DNA of 64,000 nucleotides from Schistocephalus solidus (Eukaryota; Platyhelminthes; Cestoda; Diphyllobothriidea; Diphyllobothriidae), in assembly GCA_017591395.1 (NCBI GenBank), contig WEDG01005118.1, forward strand, positions 1 through 64,000. Reading direction: 5' to 3'. The first letter of the stretch is position 1; each line of letters starts with the position of its first letter. Below the pieces are notes generated by a model. It was not told the origin of the DNA and ran no database searches. It saw nothing but the letters and a program-made list of their open reading frames with translations. Of this stretch, positions 24,826 to 34,700 are shown in pieces. Position numbers and translations under genes: made by a program.

Positions 24826-26868
24826 GGTTATCGCCGGTGTCATCAGCCAGTTATATCCTACACCAAGTGTGGACCAGCTGGATTTCGGACTGACGACCTG
24901 TGGTAATTGAGTCGAACGCTCTACCATTGAGCCACTGGCCCGTTGTTTTGTCGGTTTCGATCGGGAATATGGACTATACAAGTGTGGTGTTCACCGATCT
25001 GGTTAATGAACACTTATGTTCCGTTGTGCCTTGGAGCTCACTTTGGAGCCCTCGCGGGCAATCGCATCGCGACTTGACATATATATTGATAAGATGGAAG
25101 CGACAAAGAAAAGGGACACCGGAATGGCCATTTCTGGTTTATTAGCCGTCATCAGCCAGTCATACCCAATCCCAGGTGTAGATCACCCAAGATTCAAACC
25201 CGCGACCTTTGGTCATTGAGTGTAACACTCTACCGGTTACCGGTTGCGATCGGGAACATGATGATAGTGTTCGACTCACCGATCTGCTTGTGGAAGATAC
25301 TGTTCCGTTCTGCCCTTGATATCACTTAAAAGGCCTCACAGACTGTCGGATGGCGTGGTGTAGCACATGTTAATAAAGTGGAACCGACAAAGATTAGGGA
25401 GACAGAGATGGCCATTTTTGTCTTAAAAGCCGAGATCAGCCAGTACTACCCAATCCCAAGTCTGGAGCACCTGGAATTCGAACCCGTGACCTTTTGTTAT
25501 TGAGTTGAACGCTCTAGCATTGAGCCACGGGTCCGTTTTTTTGCCGGTTTCGATCGGGAATATGATGATAGAGTGCGGCTTACCGATTTGGTTTATATAC
25601 CTGCATGTTCCGTTGTGCCCTGTAACTCACATAAGAGCCCTCGGAGGCTGTCACGTAGTGACGTGTAGCATATGTTGATTAAGTGTAACCAACAAGGACA
25701 AGGGAGACTCAAATGGTCATTTCTGACTTATTAACCGTCATCAGCCAGTCATACCCAAATCCCAAAACTGTGCAACCTGGGATTTGACCTTGCGATCTTT
25801 GGTTATTGAGTCGATTGCACTAACATTGAGCCACGGGCCGGTTTTTTTTGTCGGTGGCGATCGGGAATATGATGGTAGTGTGTGGCTTACTGATCTGCTG
25901 AATGTGCCTGCATGTTCCGTTGTGCCCTGGAGCTCAGACTAGAGCTCTCGCAGGCGGTCGCATAGCGACGTGTAGCATATGATGAAATGGAACCGACAAA
26001 GACAAGGGAGACCGGAATGGCCATTTCTGGCTTTATAGGCCGTCATCCGCCACACATACCAAATCCTGGGATTCGAATTTGCGACCTTGGTTAATTGAAT
26101 CCAACGCTCTAACATTATTCAACTGGCCCGTTGATTTGTCGGTTGCCGTCGGAAATATGGTGAAGTGTGCGGTCTCAGCAATCTGCTTAATGAACATGCA
26201 TGTTCCGTTGTACCTTTAAGCTCACATTGGAGACATACCAGGCGGTCACATAGCAACGTGTAGCATATGACGATAAAGTGGATCCGACAAAGACAAGAGA
26301 GTCAGGAAAGGCTATTTTTGGCTTATTAGCCATCATTAGCCAGTGGTAAATAATCCCAAATCTGGACCACCTGGAGTGCGAACCCGCGATCTTTGGTAAT
26401 TTGAGTCGAACGCACTACCATTGAGCCACGGGCTCGTTTTTTGTCGGTTGCGATCGGGAATACGAATGATAGTGTGGGGCTCACCGATCTGCTTAAGGAA
26501 CATGTATGTTCCGTTGTGCCCTGGAGCTCAGACTAGAGCCCTCGCAGACGGTCGCATAGCGACGTGTAGCATATGTTGATAAAGTGGATCTGACAAAATC
26601 AAGGGAGTCTGGAATCGCCATTTCTGGCTTCTTAGCCGTCACCAGTCAGTCATACCCCATCCTAAGTGTGAACCACCTGGGTTTAGATCACGTGCCCTTT
26701 GGTAATTGAGCTGAACGCTCTACCATTGAGCCACGGCCCCTTGATGCGTCGGTTGCAATCGGAAATATGATGCTAGTTTTTAGCGACCAAAACTTAATGA
26801 GGCACGTGCATGTTCCGCTGTGCCCTGAAGCTCACATAAGAGCCATCGCAGACGATCGCATAGCGTCT
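24826..26868 (-). repeat. tandem array of about seven 300-bp tRNA-headed, hammerhead-bearing units
   Basis: Units repeat head to tail about every 286-306 bp, judged by the GGAATGGCCATTTCTGG-like landmark near 25121, 25407, 25712, 26017, 26309 and 26615. Read on the minus strand each unit has a tRNA-like head: an A-box-like TGGCTCAATGGTAGAGCG, then a B-box-like GGTTCGAATCC, as expected for an internal pol III promoter. A body follows with GACTGG, CTGATGA and GCCAGAAATGGCC. Copies differ by many substitutions, so this array is older than the one at 44-45 kb. The hammerhead core is best kept near 25117-25161. Others carry CGGATGA, CTAATGA or CTGATCT. No unit has a full tRNA cloverleaf. Confidence 0.8.
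25117..25161 (-). ncRNA. hammerhead ribozyme motif in tandem repeat
   Basis: Minus strand: stem I GACTGG, core CTGATGA (25149-25155), stem II around GGCTAATAAACC (one pair weakened), GAAA, palindromic stem III ATGGCCAT, then T and the stem I partner CCGGTG. It is the best-preserved copy in this array. Confidence 0.55.
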
Positions 26869-26949
26869 GCAACTCATGCAACCTATAGACTCAATCCCCT
26901 TTAACCGAAAACTCCGGCGTCCTTTACCGGATAGACTGCCATTGTGGTC

Positions 26950-27239
26950 GAGCTAATTATTTCGGCGAATCCGGCAAACGGGTTTGCACGAGAATGCACG
27001 AGCACGAGCTCGCTGGAAGACGGAAGGTAGTCAGTCACTTGTGCTTGACAGGGCACGACTTTGACTTTGGCAGCGTAACAATACCGGGTCAATCAGACGA
27101 CCAAATTTCCCGCCTGCTGCAGAAAGCGTGGCAATTGATTGTGGAACTGATCCTTACACATATCGATTTGCCAGTTGCATATCAGGCCCTGCGCGAACAA
27201 ATAAATGGCGCTGATGATGGTCATACTCGGCAGAGGTGA
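26950..27239 (+). pseudogene. Penelope-like element C-terminus (endonuclease tail), truncated
   Basis: The ORF from 26994 and the frame just upstream resemble the end of a Penelope-like polyprotein: MHEHELAGRRK, LTGHDFDFGSVTI and HIDLPVAYQALR. These fit the His-containing region and final segment that follow the GIY-YIG catalytic part in flatworm elements. The reverse transcriptase and the GIY-YIG motif itself are absent; sequence to the left of about 26870 is tandem repeat. A hammerhead motif follows 28 bp after the ORF. The family call is from motif recognition and could be wrong in detail. Confidence 0.6.
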
Positions 27240-27266
27240 TTTATATAAGAGGTGAGCTGTACAATC

Positions 27267-27320
27267 TTTTATTCCTTGACGATGTGCTCGCGTGAGAGTT
27301 TGAAACGTCAGATGAATAAA
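27267..27320 (+). ncRNA. hammerhead-like motif behind the Penelope ORF
   Basis: Stem I is long: TTTTATTC (27267-27274) pairs with GAATAAAA (27313-27320). Inside are TTGACGA (core with C3 changed to T), a stem II region closing CTC with GAG around GCGT, GAAA at 27302-27305, a minimal AC/GT stem III and the cleavage triplet GTC at 27307-27309. Type I hammerheads with very short stem III are known from Penelope-like elements, which fits the neighbour at 26950-27239. Confidence 0.5.
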
Positions 27321-27404
27321 ATTCTGGTCCCAGAGAACGCCTTCCCGTCTTCTTCTATACAATTACCTGAGCATCCCAGGTGTGCCACACTTGGGATTGA
27401 GTAT

Positions 27405-27449
27405 GACTGGCTGATGACGGCTAATAAGCCAGAAATGGCTATTCCGGTC
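27405..27449 (+). ncRNA. hammerhead ribozyme motif, array unit 1
   Basis: Stem I GACTGG pairs with CCGGTC at 27444-27449. The core CTGATGA is at 27411-27417 and stem II is GGCT-AATA-AGCC. GAAA begins at 27432. Stem III ATGG/CTAT includes a G-U pair and is followed by the unpaired T before the predicted cleavage site. Confidence 0.65.
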
Positions 27450-27706
27450 TCCCTTGTCTTTGTCGGTTCCATTTCATCATATGCTACACGTCGCTATGCG
27501 ACCGCCTGTGAGGGCTCTAGTCTGAGTTCCAGGGCACAACGGAACATAAATGTTCCTTAAGCAGATCGGTGAGCCACACACTATAATCATATTCGCGATC
27601 GCAACCGACAAAGCAATGAGCCCGTGGCTCAATGGTAGAGCGTTCGACTCAATTACCAAAGGTCGCGGGTTCGAATCCGAGGTGTGCCACACTTGGGATT
27701 GGGTAT

Positions 27707-27751
27707 GACTGGCTGATGATGGCTAATAAGCCAGAAATGGCCATTCCGGTC
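27707..27751 (+). ncRNA. hammerhead ribozyme motif, array unit 2 (best copy)
   Basis: This is the most complete copy. Stem I is GACTGG with CCGGTC and the core is CTGATGA (27713-27719). Stem II is TGGCT-AATA-AGCCA, five pairs including a restored 10.1-11.1 U-A pair. GAAA follows, then the perfect palindrome ATGGCCAT as stem III and T17. All invariant hammerhead core positions are present. Confidence 0.7.
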
Positions 27752-28010
27752 TCCCTTGTCTTTGTCGGTTCAATTTCATATATATATATGGTTAAGGAAC
27801 ATGTATGTCCCGTTGTACCTTGGAGCTGACGTTAGAGTCCTCGCAGGCAGTCGGATAGTGACTTGTCGTACATATTGAGAAGGTATAAAACCACATTATT
27901 ATAATCATATTTCCAGATCGCAACTGACAAAATAAAGGGACCCATGGCTCAACGGAGGTGTTGCACTCAATGACCAAAGGTCGCAGGTTCGAAATTCAGG
28001 GGATCCACAC

Positions 28011-29429
28011 CTGGAAGCACACGGGAAGACCTGCCGATCAGTTCAACCCCTCGCAGCGGTACCATGTGGTGGCTGAGGATTGCTTGCAAGGACATTCGTC
28101 GATAAAAGCACGTAAAATGCAAAAGAAGTGTTCTTTGTCGATATTCCTGCCAGCCTGCAGCCGGCATAAGCTCTCAGATGCCACACGCTTAGTCTTTTAC
28201 CTGCTAAACTGCTGTAACCAAACTGGATCTTTAACTTCCGCGCACTTCTCTTGCGTGTCCTGCAAGCTGTAAATCCTTTTGTCTATTCTAGCCACGGTTA
28301 CTTTTTATTTTGTTCCATTCAATGCCACGCCACTCACTTTTATGCACAGGCCGATTAGCCACGGCGTACGACCTCAGTCACGAACGTGGGTGTGGTCCCT
28401 GTAGGTGACCCGAATAAGATTCGTGCATAATAATGAAAACTTGGTCTAATCTGCACTTTGATGCAGTCCAGTCGATTACACCAAAGCCTTGATGAAAACT
28501 GACCCCACAAAACGTCCGGTAGATCCACGACTCACGAGGATCCCGTAAACCTCTTTTGCGCACCGAAAAGATCATGTGTGCTCCGGAAACCGAACTTCAT
28601 TACTTTTGTGCATAACGATAACCTCTCTGTTCAGTATACAAAAATGGATGCTAAAACTCGTAAAGGAGATATAGACAAAGGATAATGTTGATTTGAGCTC
28701 CACATCACCCCTGTTATGCTGCTTATTGCAGTTAATACTCGTAAGACGCAATGATCTCATGCACCGTCCAAGAGTGTTTGTGCTCGCGTGTAGATAAAAG
28801 CGGTATAAGCGAGGCTCCGGTTGCAGAATTTTCTGAAAGTGTTCCTGACCAACCTGGTGCGTGCGATGTGGTCACAATGGATTTACGGAGGCTCGACGAG
28901 GCTAATGCATGCACCAAATGTACGATTAAAACTGGAAGAAGCTGATATTCTGTCCGTGCCGATGGTAGTGGTGGTAAGTTTCCAAAACAGGAGACAAGTG
29001 AGGAGTCTTCGGACAGGGCAAGGTATGGCGGGTATGTCATAGGCTGAAGGGTGGCAAATCAGATCAATGGTCAACTGGCCCTGCTTACACGGCCTTGAAA
29101 GTTGCTTTGTAGTGCAGGCGTGGCTCGATGTCTAGACCGTGCGGACAGCTGATACTGCAGTAAGTGATGTCGTCTTCCTCGCCTCGTGTCAATTTTCCCC
29201 TTTTCCGATTGGGGCGAACCGCAATAGGAGCATGATGTTGCACTAGGCACAGTTGGAAGGCGTTTCTGCATTAGCGATGCTGATGATGGTGATTCTGGTT
29301 GTGCCCGTACTAGACAACTGACCAGCTCAGGCAGTGACTGCGGACTGGGAATGGGAATAGAGAGTGCGGGTGGCGGTGCATCGCATCTTCCTCACTATGG
29401 ATAATCGAACGCGCTTGAAGCTTTCACGC
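28011..29429. other. no gene recognised
   Basis: Only short ORFs (104 codons at most) without recognisable domains. Positions 29038-29165 form a dispersed repeat listed separately. Confidence 0.4.
29038..29165 (+). repeat. dispersed repeat, copy 1 (copy 2 at 55379-55501)
   Basis: CATAGGCTGAAGGGTGG, GGTCAACTGGC and CCTTGAAAGTTGCTTTGT occur in the same order at 55379-55501. I cannot assign it to a known element. Confidence 0.65.
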
Positions 29430-29790
29430 TGCGCTAAAGACCATGAGTAGAAATGTTTTCACCTGACGGGGTCAATCGTACTACACAGTCAGCCCAATGT
29501 GTGTTTGTTTGGAGTGGCTGACTGGTGCACCGAAGGTTAGACTGTGATTGCTTATTCTTAATGTGGCTTCTATGGCACTCCCCCTCTGCAGAATCCGAGC
29601 CAGACTTTGCGTCACGCCTAGAGGCGGCTCTGGCCACGCCAGCAACCTGCGCCCTCTCCAGTCGCCGGTCTTCTTCCCAGGTGCCCAGGTGGGAACGGAG
29701 GAAAGAGCGTGGTAGATGCTGCGTTCACGCGCAAGTCACCGTCCCTGCGCCAAATTGCTGTGCGGTCCACGGTGAACTGGTTTAATATAA
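29430..29790 (+). mobile_element. 5'-truncated tail of the zinc-finger LINE
   Basis: Same dispersed tail as at 36 kb and 45 kb, here in + (LINE-sense) orientation: GGAGTGGCTGACTGGTGCAC, TCTTAATGTGGCTTCTATGG and CACGCGCAAGTCACCGTCCC. It ends near 29790, at about the same internal position as other copies. Confidence 0.65.
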
Positions 29791-30196
29791 GAAAATTTGA
29801 GTTTGGAAGAAAGGCCTAGCAACTAACTTCCGCACCTGTGCAGGCGGGAATGTTATGGAAAGCATTGGGGTCAAAACCACCACAGTGCCCGAAAACCGCT
29901 TCGATGGTGCAGCTTCTTGGACCCAAAGCTGACCGCCAACCAGAGGGTCACAGTGGGGAATATCGAAGAGCGTGCGGCAGGGAACTCGAACGACCGACAG
30001 TTCAAGAAGACATATCCCACTGGATAGTCGCACTGACGGCAACTTCGCGTGCCACTTAACCCACAGCATCAGTGGTTACACAAAATGAACAAAAACAGCA
30101 GTCCTGCGCGATCACGTCGCAGCATAAAAATCAGGGAAAATACTTCAACCACTGATAGAAGGGAGCAGGCGAGTTCCATGAGGCAGTTCAGAAAGC

Positions 30197-30320
30197 GAAG
30201 ATGCAGTCGCTGAAACACGAAGTTTACTGGCCCTTAGCTGCAATTATCTTTGCTTATAGATTCGAGAAAGAATCCGAAACGTCAGTCCAATAAACTTCCT
30301 GTTTCAGCGGTCGCATCTTC
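30197..30320 (+). ncRNA. long inverted repeat enclosing a hammerhead-like motif
   Basis: Arms 30197-30230 and 30287-30320 pair at 29 of 34 positions (TGAAACACGAAGTTTACTGG against CCAATAAACTTCCTGTTTCA). The loop contains a perfect GATTC/GAATC hairpin (30259-30274), followed by CGAAACGTC. This matches the second half of a hammerhead, with the arms as a very long stem I. The CTGATGA side is decayed to CTTATA, so it is a relic at best. Confidence 0.4.
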
Positions 30321-31010
30321 TCCTTCAACACCCCATTAAGTTCTCCTTACTGGTAGAAGGGAAAAGATACAGAAGGAATTTCGTCCTTCATTGAATGAGC
30401 CGTGAGCAAGCTAAGAGTATATATATTTTTTTAAGCCGCTGGCGTCTCCGATTCGTAAGCGTCACCAATTGTCTGTGTCAGGTATGGAGAACCAGCTTCA
30501 GAACAAGATACGACCCTCCCCTGCATACATTGTAAACATCTATCTAATCCTTGCATGCAGTGCTGGATATTACAAAAGCCTTATTCGCGAGGCGCATATG
30601 TACGAGGTGAAGTAGCGTTACATTAAAGTCACTATCACAAGTTGATGACAAAGTGTTATACGGAATTAATCGGCTCTTAACTACCAACAGCTCAAACTAA
30701 CGCGGACTCACTAGCTTGACTTCGTCTCCGAGACGACTGTTTCTTGATATACTAGACGGATAAAATTATTGACATAGAGATCTTGCGTGATTTATACACG
30801 TCGGAAGCAGATTTGCAGATCTCGAGCTCGCCGGATCACAGGAATCTCGGAAGGCAGGTGGGCAGTAGGTGGGACTTGACAAAGGTAGCAACGGAAAAGG
30901 AGTCAGCTCTCGCTGTACGCCGGTGACGGGAACTGCAATTATGCTCTATAAGTGTTGGATACCAGATTTTTGTAACTGATTAAGGCTTGAGTGAAGCCAG
31001 CGCTTCCGGT

Positions 31011-31089
31011 GTGGCCTCATAGCTCAGGTGGTCAGAGCGATGGCTGTACTCAAGGCTTGCTTCTTTCGTGGTTTCGAATCCCAGTGAAT
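31011..31089 (+). repeat. tRNA-like pol III promoter head (SINE-type)
   Basis: An A-box-like TAGCTCAGGTGGTCAGAGCG is followed 35 nt later by a B-box GGTTTCGAATCCC, the spacing of a tRNA. The 3' acceptor arm does not pair with the 5' end, so this is a tRNA-derived SINE head or tRNA pseudogene. It precedes the inverted repeat at 31155-31286. Confidence 0.55.
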
Positions 31090-31154
31090 AATTCACAACT
31101 GGATCAAATTAATTATTCAAGCCTGCCAAAAACATCTAGAAATAATACACAAGG

Positions 31155-31286
31155 ATGTTGCTAAGGGTTCAACAGGCAAGACGCAGACAGCGGTTTCACG
31201 GTTGCATAAGGCTTATGGCGTACTGATTAGTGGTAAACACCATGAAACAGCTGTCTGTGTCTTGCTTGTTGCAGCCTTAGCAACAT
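31155..31286. repeat. 44-bp inverted repeat with 44-bp loop
   Basis: Arms 31155-31198 and 31243-31286 are complementary at 39 of 44 positions (ATGTTGCTAAGG against CCTTAGCAACAT at the base). The RNA would form a long hairpin. Being downstream of a tRNA-like head, it could be transcribed by pol III. Confidence 0.7.
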
Positions 31287-31670
31287 ACCGGTGCATTATA
31301 TGTGACATGTGCCTATGACACAACATTTGTTTAGCGCTAGTAGCAAGCTGGCGGGCGGACAGAATGGGATCGAGTAATATCCTCATCATACCAGTGAGGG
31401 CCACACGTATACTTCACTTCCTCATACAGCAATGTGTGTATTAGATAAGTAAATAATTCCTGTGTGCAAAACACAACGCTATCCATTTGGAGTACAACTT
31501 GCGGCACCTGGAACAACTCGCACTGACTAGGCTTGCTGAGATCCCCCGGCTGTCACCGGCACCAAAGTCAAAATTAACGAGTTCGCTTGTCGCCCTAGTA
31601 GCAAGCGTATATCGAGGCGATATCGCGAATAGCGAATTTTCGCTTTTGGAGACATCGACATGTCATTGGT

Positions 31671-31692
31671 TCCCTCCCTGATCAGGGAGGGA
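31671..31692. repeat. 22-bp perfect palindrome
   Basis: TCCCTCCCTGA followed directly by its reverse complement. It lies about 175 bp before the transposase-like ORF and might mark an element end, but no matching right end is seen. Confidence 0.6.
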
Positions 31693-31867
31693 CGTAATGT
31701 GGCTGTTGATTGGTTGGCAGTATTTAGTCACGTAGGCACTTCCGGCGTGCGTGACTGCACGCCATTATTTCGTGGCGTGCGCGTGTGACGCTTGACGTGA
31801 CAAACCTCCCTCTGTTTACTTTGTTATCTATTTATATCTGCCTTAATTTGTTACATTATTGATAAGT

Positions 31868-32675
31868 ATGTTTAGACAGGAGTCTGAAAGAACGCGAAGA
31901 CGGCGTATTAAATGATACGGGGACCAAATTTTAAGTGAAATCGACGAGGAAGTTCGTAAAAGGTGGAGGGCAGATCAGTTATCGTGCAGTATGCTTGATA
32001 ATGGCAATATTTTCTCTGAAGAAAGAGAAGAAGAATTACAGGCATGTGTGCCGCTAAGTAGGGTGTCGTCTAATCTTTTTGGAGTCGCGGCGGAGCCGGA
32101 GGATGCTGAAATTGACACGTCATTTAGCACTGAAGTTGCAGATGCAGGTAATGTATACATTAATAAGTTGCGTGAGTGGGCCTTGCGATTCAATATAGCG
32201 CACGCTCATTTGCGAGTCGTTATGGATATATTTAGGCCTCTCGTGCCTGAACTTCCGGCAGACCCTAGAACGTTGCTGGGGGCCTCCTATAATTTGGAGG
32301 TAGCCCCTATGGGTAGTGGGGAATATGTGCATGTTGGATTGGAAAGGCAACTGCGTCAAGTGCTAAGTAAAAGAAACGTCGCTCTACCGGAAGTTTCGGT
32401 TTACCTGGCAATCGATGGTCTCCCAGTTTATAGAAAATCGAAGACTGAAATGTGGCCTATTTTAGGCAGAGTTGTTCGCCCCTTCCGTAGTAACGTTTTC
32501 CCAGTAGGTATATACTGTGGTAATGGGAAGCCTTCTGACATACACACGTTCTGCATGTCAGTCGTTAAGGAAATCAGAGCTCTACAGGAAGATGGAATAC
32601 AATGCAAAGACACCGCCTTACCAATTGGCGTTCGTGTAGAAGCCGTGATATGTGATGCACCTCATAGGTCGCGTG
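31868..32675 (+). pseudogene. transposase-like ORF with nonsense codon, truncated
   Basis: The frame starts at ATG 31868, meets TGA at 31913 and is then open from 31916 to 32758. The segment EVSVYLAIDGLPVYRKSKTE, then MWPILGRVVRP, FPVGIYCGNGKPSD and VEAVICDAPHRS resembles a domain common in transposon-derived proteins of cnidarians, insects and flatworms. There an IDGLPLF..WPIL block is followed by a GxYxGxxKP block and CDAPA. In those proteins a Cys-rich KGHTGxxxCxxC segment normally comes next. Here homology stops at about 32675, where GC-rich unrelated sequence begins, so the 3' part is lost or replaced. The transposon superfamily is not certain. Confidence 0.5.
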
Positions 32676-34529
32676 ACCTGAGTACATGCGCCCGGTGGGT
32701 TGTATGTACACGCCTACGCCTCAGTCGGCGGGGCAACTGCGGTGTCGCACCGTTGTCATAACGATCGATCGGGGCGACAGCACTGCACTCAGCCCGCTTT
32801 CGTGGCCGCAGTAGCCGTTACAGTTGCCGAGTTCACCAAAATGCAGCATACTACTGGTAATACCAAACGAGTCAAATAGGACGTAGTTAGCCACCAAATC
32901 GACTGATCAAGATTATAAATACTACAGTCTTGTGCCCGCATCAGCCTTACGTGTGCACGGCAGATGTAGCCTTCATCTGCTTTCACTATTAGCACTAACT
33001 CACACAAAACTCATCGTCCCGCGCCGCGGTGCACTTGGTGGATAGCGCCATTCGTGTAGCTAGGGCTGTCCTCTGTCGATGACGTGGTAAGGGGGACTTA
33101 AATGCCACATGACATGAGAACTGCCCGTAATACAGGTACTTTACCACAAAATTCCTGAGGAACTAGGGTAACCTAGCTGGTTAGAATAAGGGTTAGGATC
33201 AAGATTAAGGCAGTTTAGGGTTAAGATTATGGTTAATGCGAACTGTAAGTTTCAGGTATATGGTAGGACAAGGGCTAAAATTACGGCTACAGTTTAGGAC
33301 GTGGGAATACTTGATCCTCCTGGAATTACGCACTGGGCGACCTTTATTACTTGTGTATGGCGTTCCTATTCTTACCGAGAATTTTGCTCGAAATTTAATT
33401 TCCTGACATTTAAGTAGGAGGTGAGTCAGTAGTAAAGCAGTTCACAGAGTTTCCCGAAAAAATTATGGAATTCAAGGGAAAGGCACATTTCAGACTTTAC
33501 CATGCATGTAAGCTGACGAGGTAAGTTTTAGATGTCTGGGAAGTTTAAAGAAGGGCGTTACATGGCATACAAAAAGGTGTGACCCCTTTGAGAATATTGT
33601 GTACTCGATACCTCGCTGTCCGACTGCAGCTATTTCACTGCAACTCCAGTACGTGGTGTTTAAGCAGAGCACAATTCAGGAAACGTCTTCGCCGCTTTGA
33701 AAGAAAAGACTACGAAGCCTTATTTATGAAGTACAGAGACAAGCCGAGCCATCTTCTTCTATGTCAATTGCCGAATACTTCGAAGGTCACGGCTTGGAGT
33801 GAGCTTATGCAAACAAATATACTGGGATCTATTCTTTGAATAAACGCGTTTCAGGAAAATAAGCTCTCAACACTAATTTATTTATTTTCAGTTTAGGGCA
33901 GCGCTATCACTATCTGTTCCTGTGGTGAAAAATAGGCTAGCATTTGAGGCTACAGTCTTAGTAATGCGTACACTGGGTACCGTGTTGCTCATTCGGGGTT
34001 GTGGCTGATTTCTGATTGTAGAAAAATAAATGCGTAGGGTATAAGGAAGATTTTTAGTTAGAGTTAGTTACTTTTTATATTTTGCAAGTGGCAGCATTGG
34101 AATGTTACCAATTCGACGTGGTACATGTGTGGCAGTCCGCTCTCGCGGCAGGCAGCGGCCTGCTTACCTATGCCGCCTTCGGTCCACCTAGCAAGCGCGC
34201 CAGTCATCGTGTGCGCATGAATCTGCCTTCGGTTCGCTGACGCTGTCACGTCGATCGGAAGTTAAAACAACCTACTTCCTTAATGATGGCGAAATCAGTG
34301 GGTTGCGTAGAATGAGTCCGAAGTTTGGAAAGAACTCAAGATAACTGAGAACGTTTAACTACTACCCGCTGATGAAGTATAAATAAATGTCTAAAATAAC
34401 CGACAAGATTACGCTGAGAAAACCAAAATTTTGGCTGATGCGAACTCTTCCCTTTCTTCCTTGGGGCTCATGCCAGAGCCCCGCCAGCAGCCTCTAAGTG
34501 GCTAGTAGGAGAATAGGCAGATAAATTTG
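32676..34529. other. no gene recognised; telomere-like stretch at 33180-33300
   Basis: Starts with a GC-rich block (32676-32830) that abruptly replaces the transposase-like frame and may be another insertion. Positions 33180-33300 have irregular AGGGTTAGG and TTTAGGGTTAAG repeats. The ORF at 33579-33839 has no recognisable motif. Confidence 0.4.
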
Positions 34530-34700
34530 CCGGCAAAGACAAGGGAGAGCGGAAAGGCAATTTCAGGCTCATTATCCGTCATCAGCCAGCCATAGCCAAT
34601 CCCAAGTGTGAACCACCTGTAATTTGAACCCGGGATCTTTGCTCATTGAGGCTAACGCTCTATCAATGAGTCACGGGCTTGCTGAGACGGCCTGCGAGGG
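34530..34700 (-). repeat. solitary tRNA-headed repeat copy
   Basis: Reverse-orientation match to the 305-bp unit: CCGTCATCAGCCAGCCATAG, then a B-box-like AATTTGAACC and an A-box-like TCTATCAATGAGTCACGGGC. The hammerhead core CTGATGA is kept, but stem III is damaged (ATTGCCTT). Confidence 0.6.

Larger units (their letters stand above)
27374..28010 (+). repeat. tRNA-headed tandem repeat array, about 304-bp period
   Basis: Two units and part of a third, in the opposite orientation to the array at 24826-26868. The unit landmark TGTGCCACACTTGGGATTG recurs at about 27380 and 27682. The head at 27618-27676 has the A-box-like TGGCTCAATGGTAGAGCG and the B-box GGTTCGAATCC. A third head at about 27940-28000 (TGGCTCAACGGAGG, then GGTTCGAAATT) is degraded. 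Each body carries a hammerhead motif. Confidence 0.8.

Noticed and set aside
24860..28000. True tRNA genes in the tandem arrays
   Set aside because: A and B boxes are present, but the acceptor and anticodon stems do not close into a cloverleaf, and the sequences are embedded in 300-bp repeats; tRNA-derived heads fit better.
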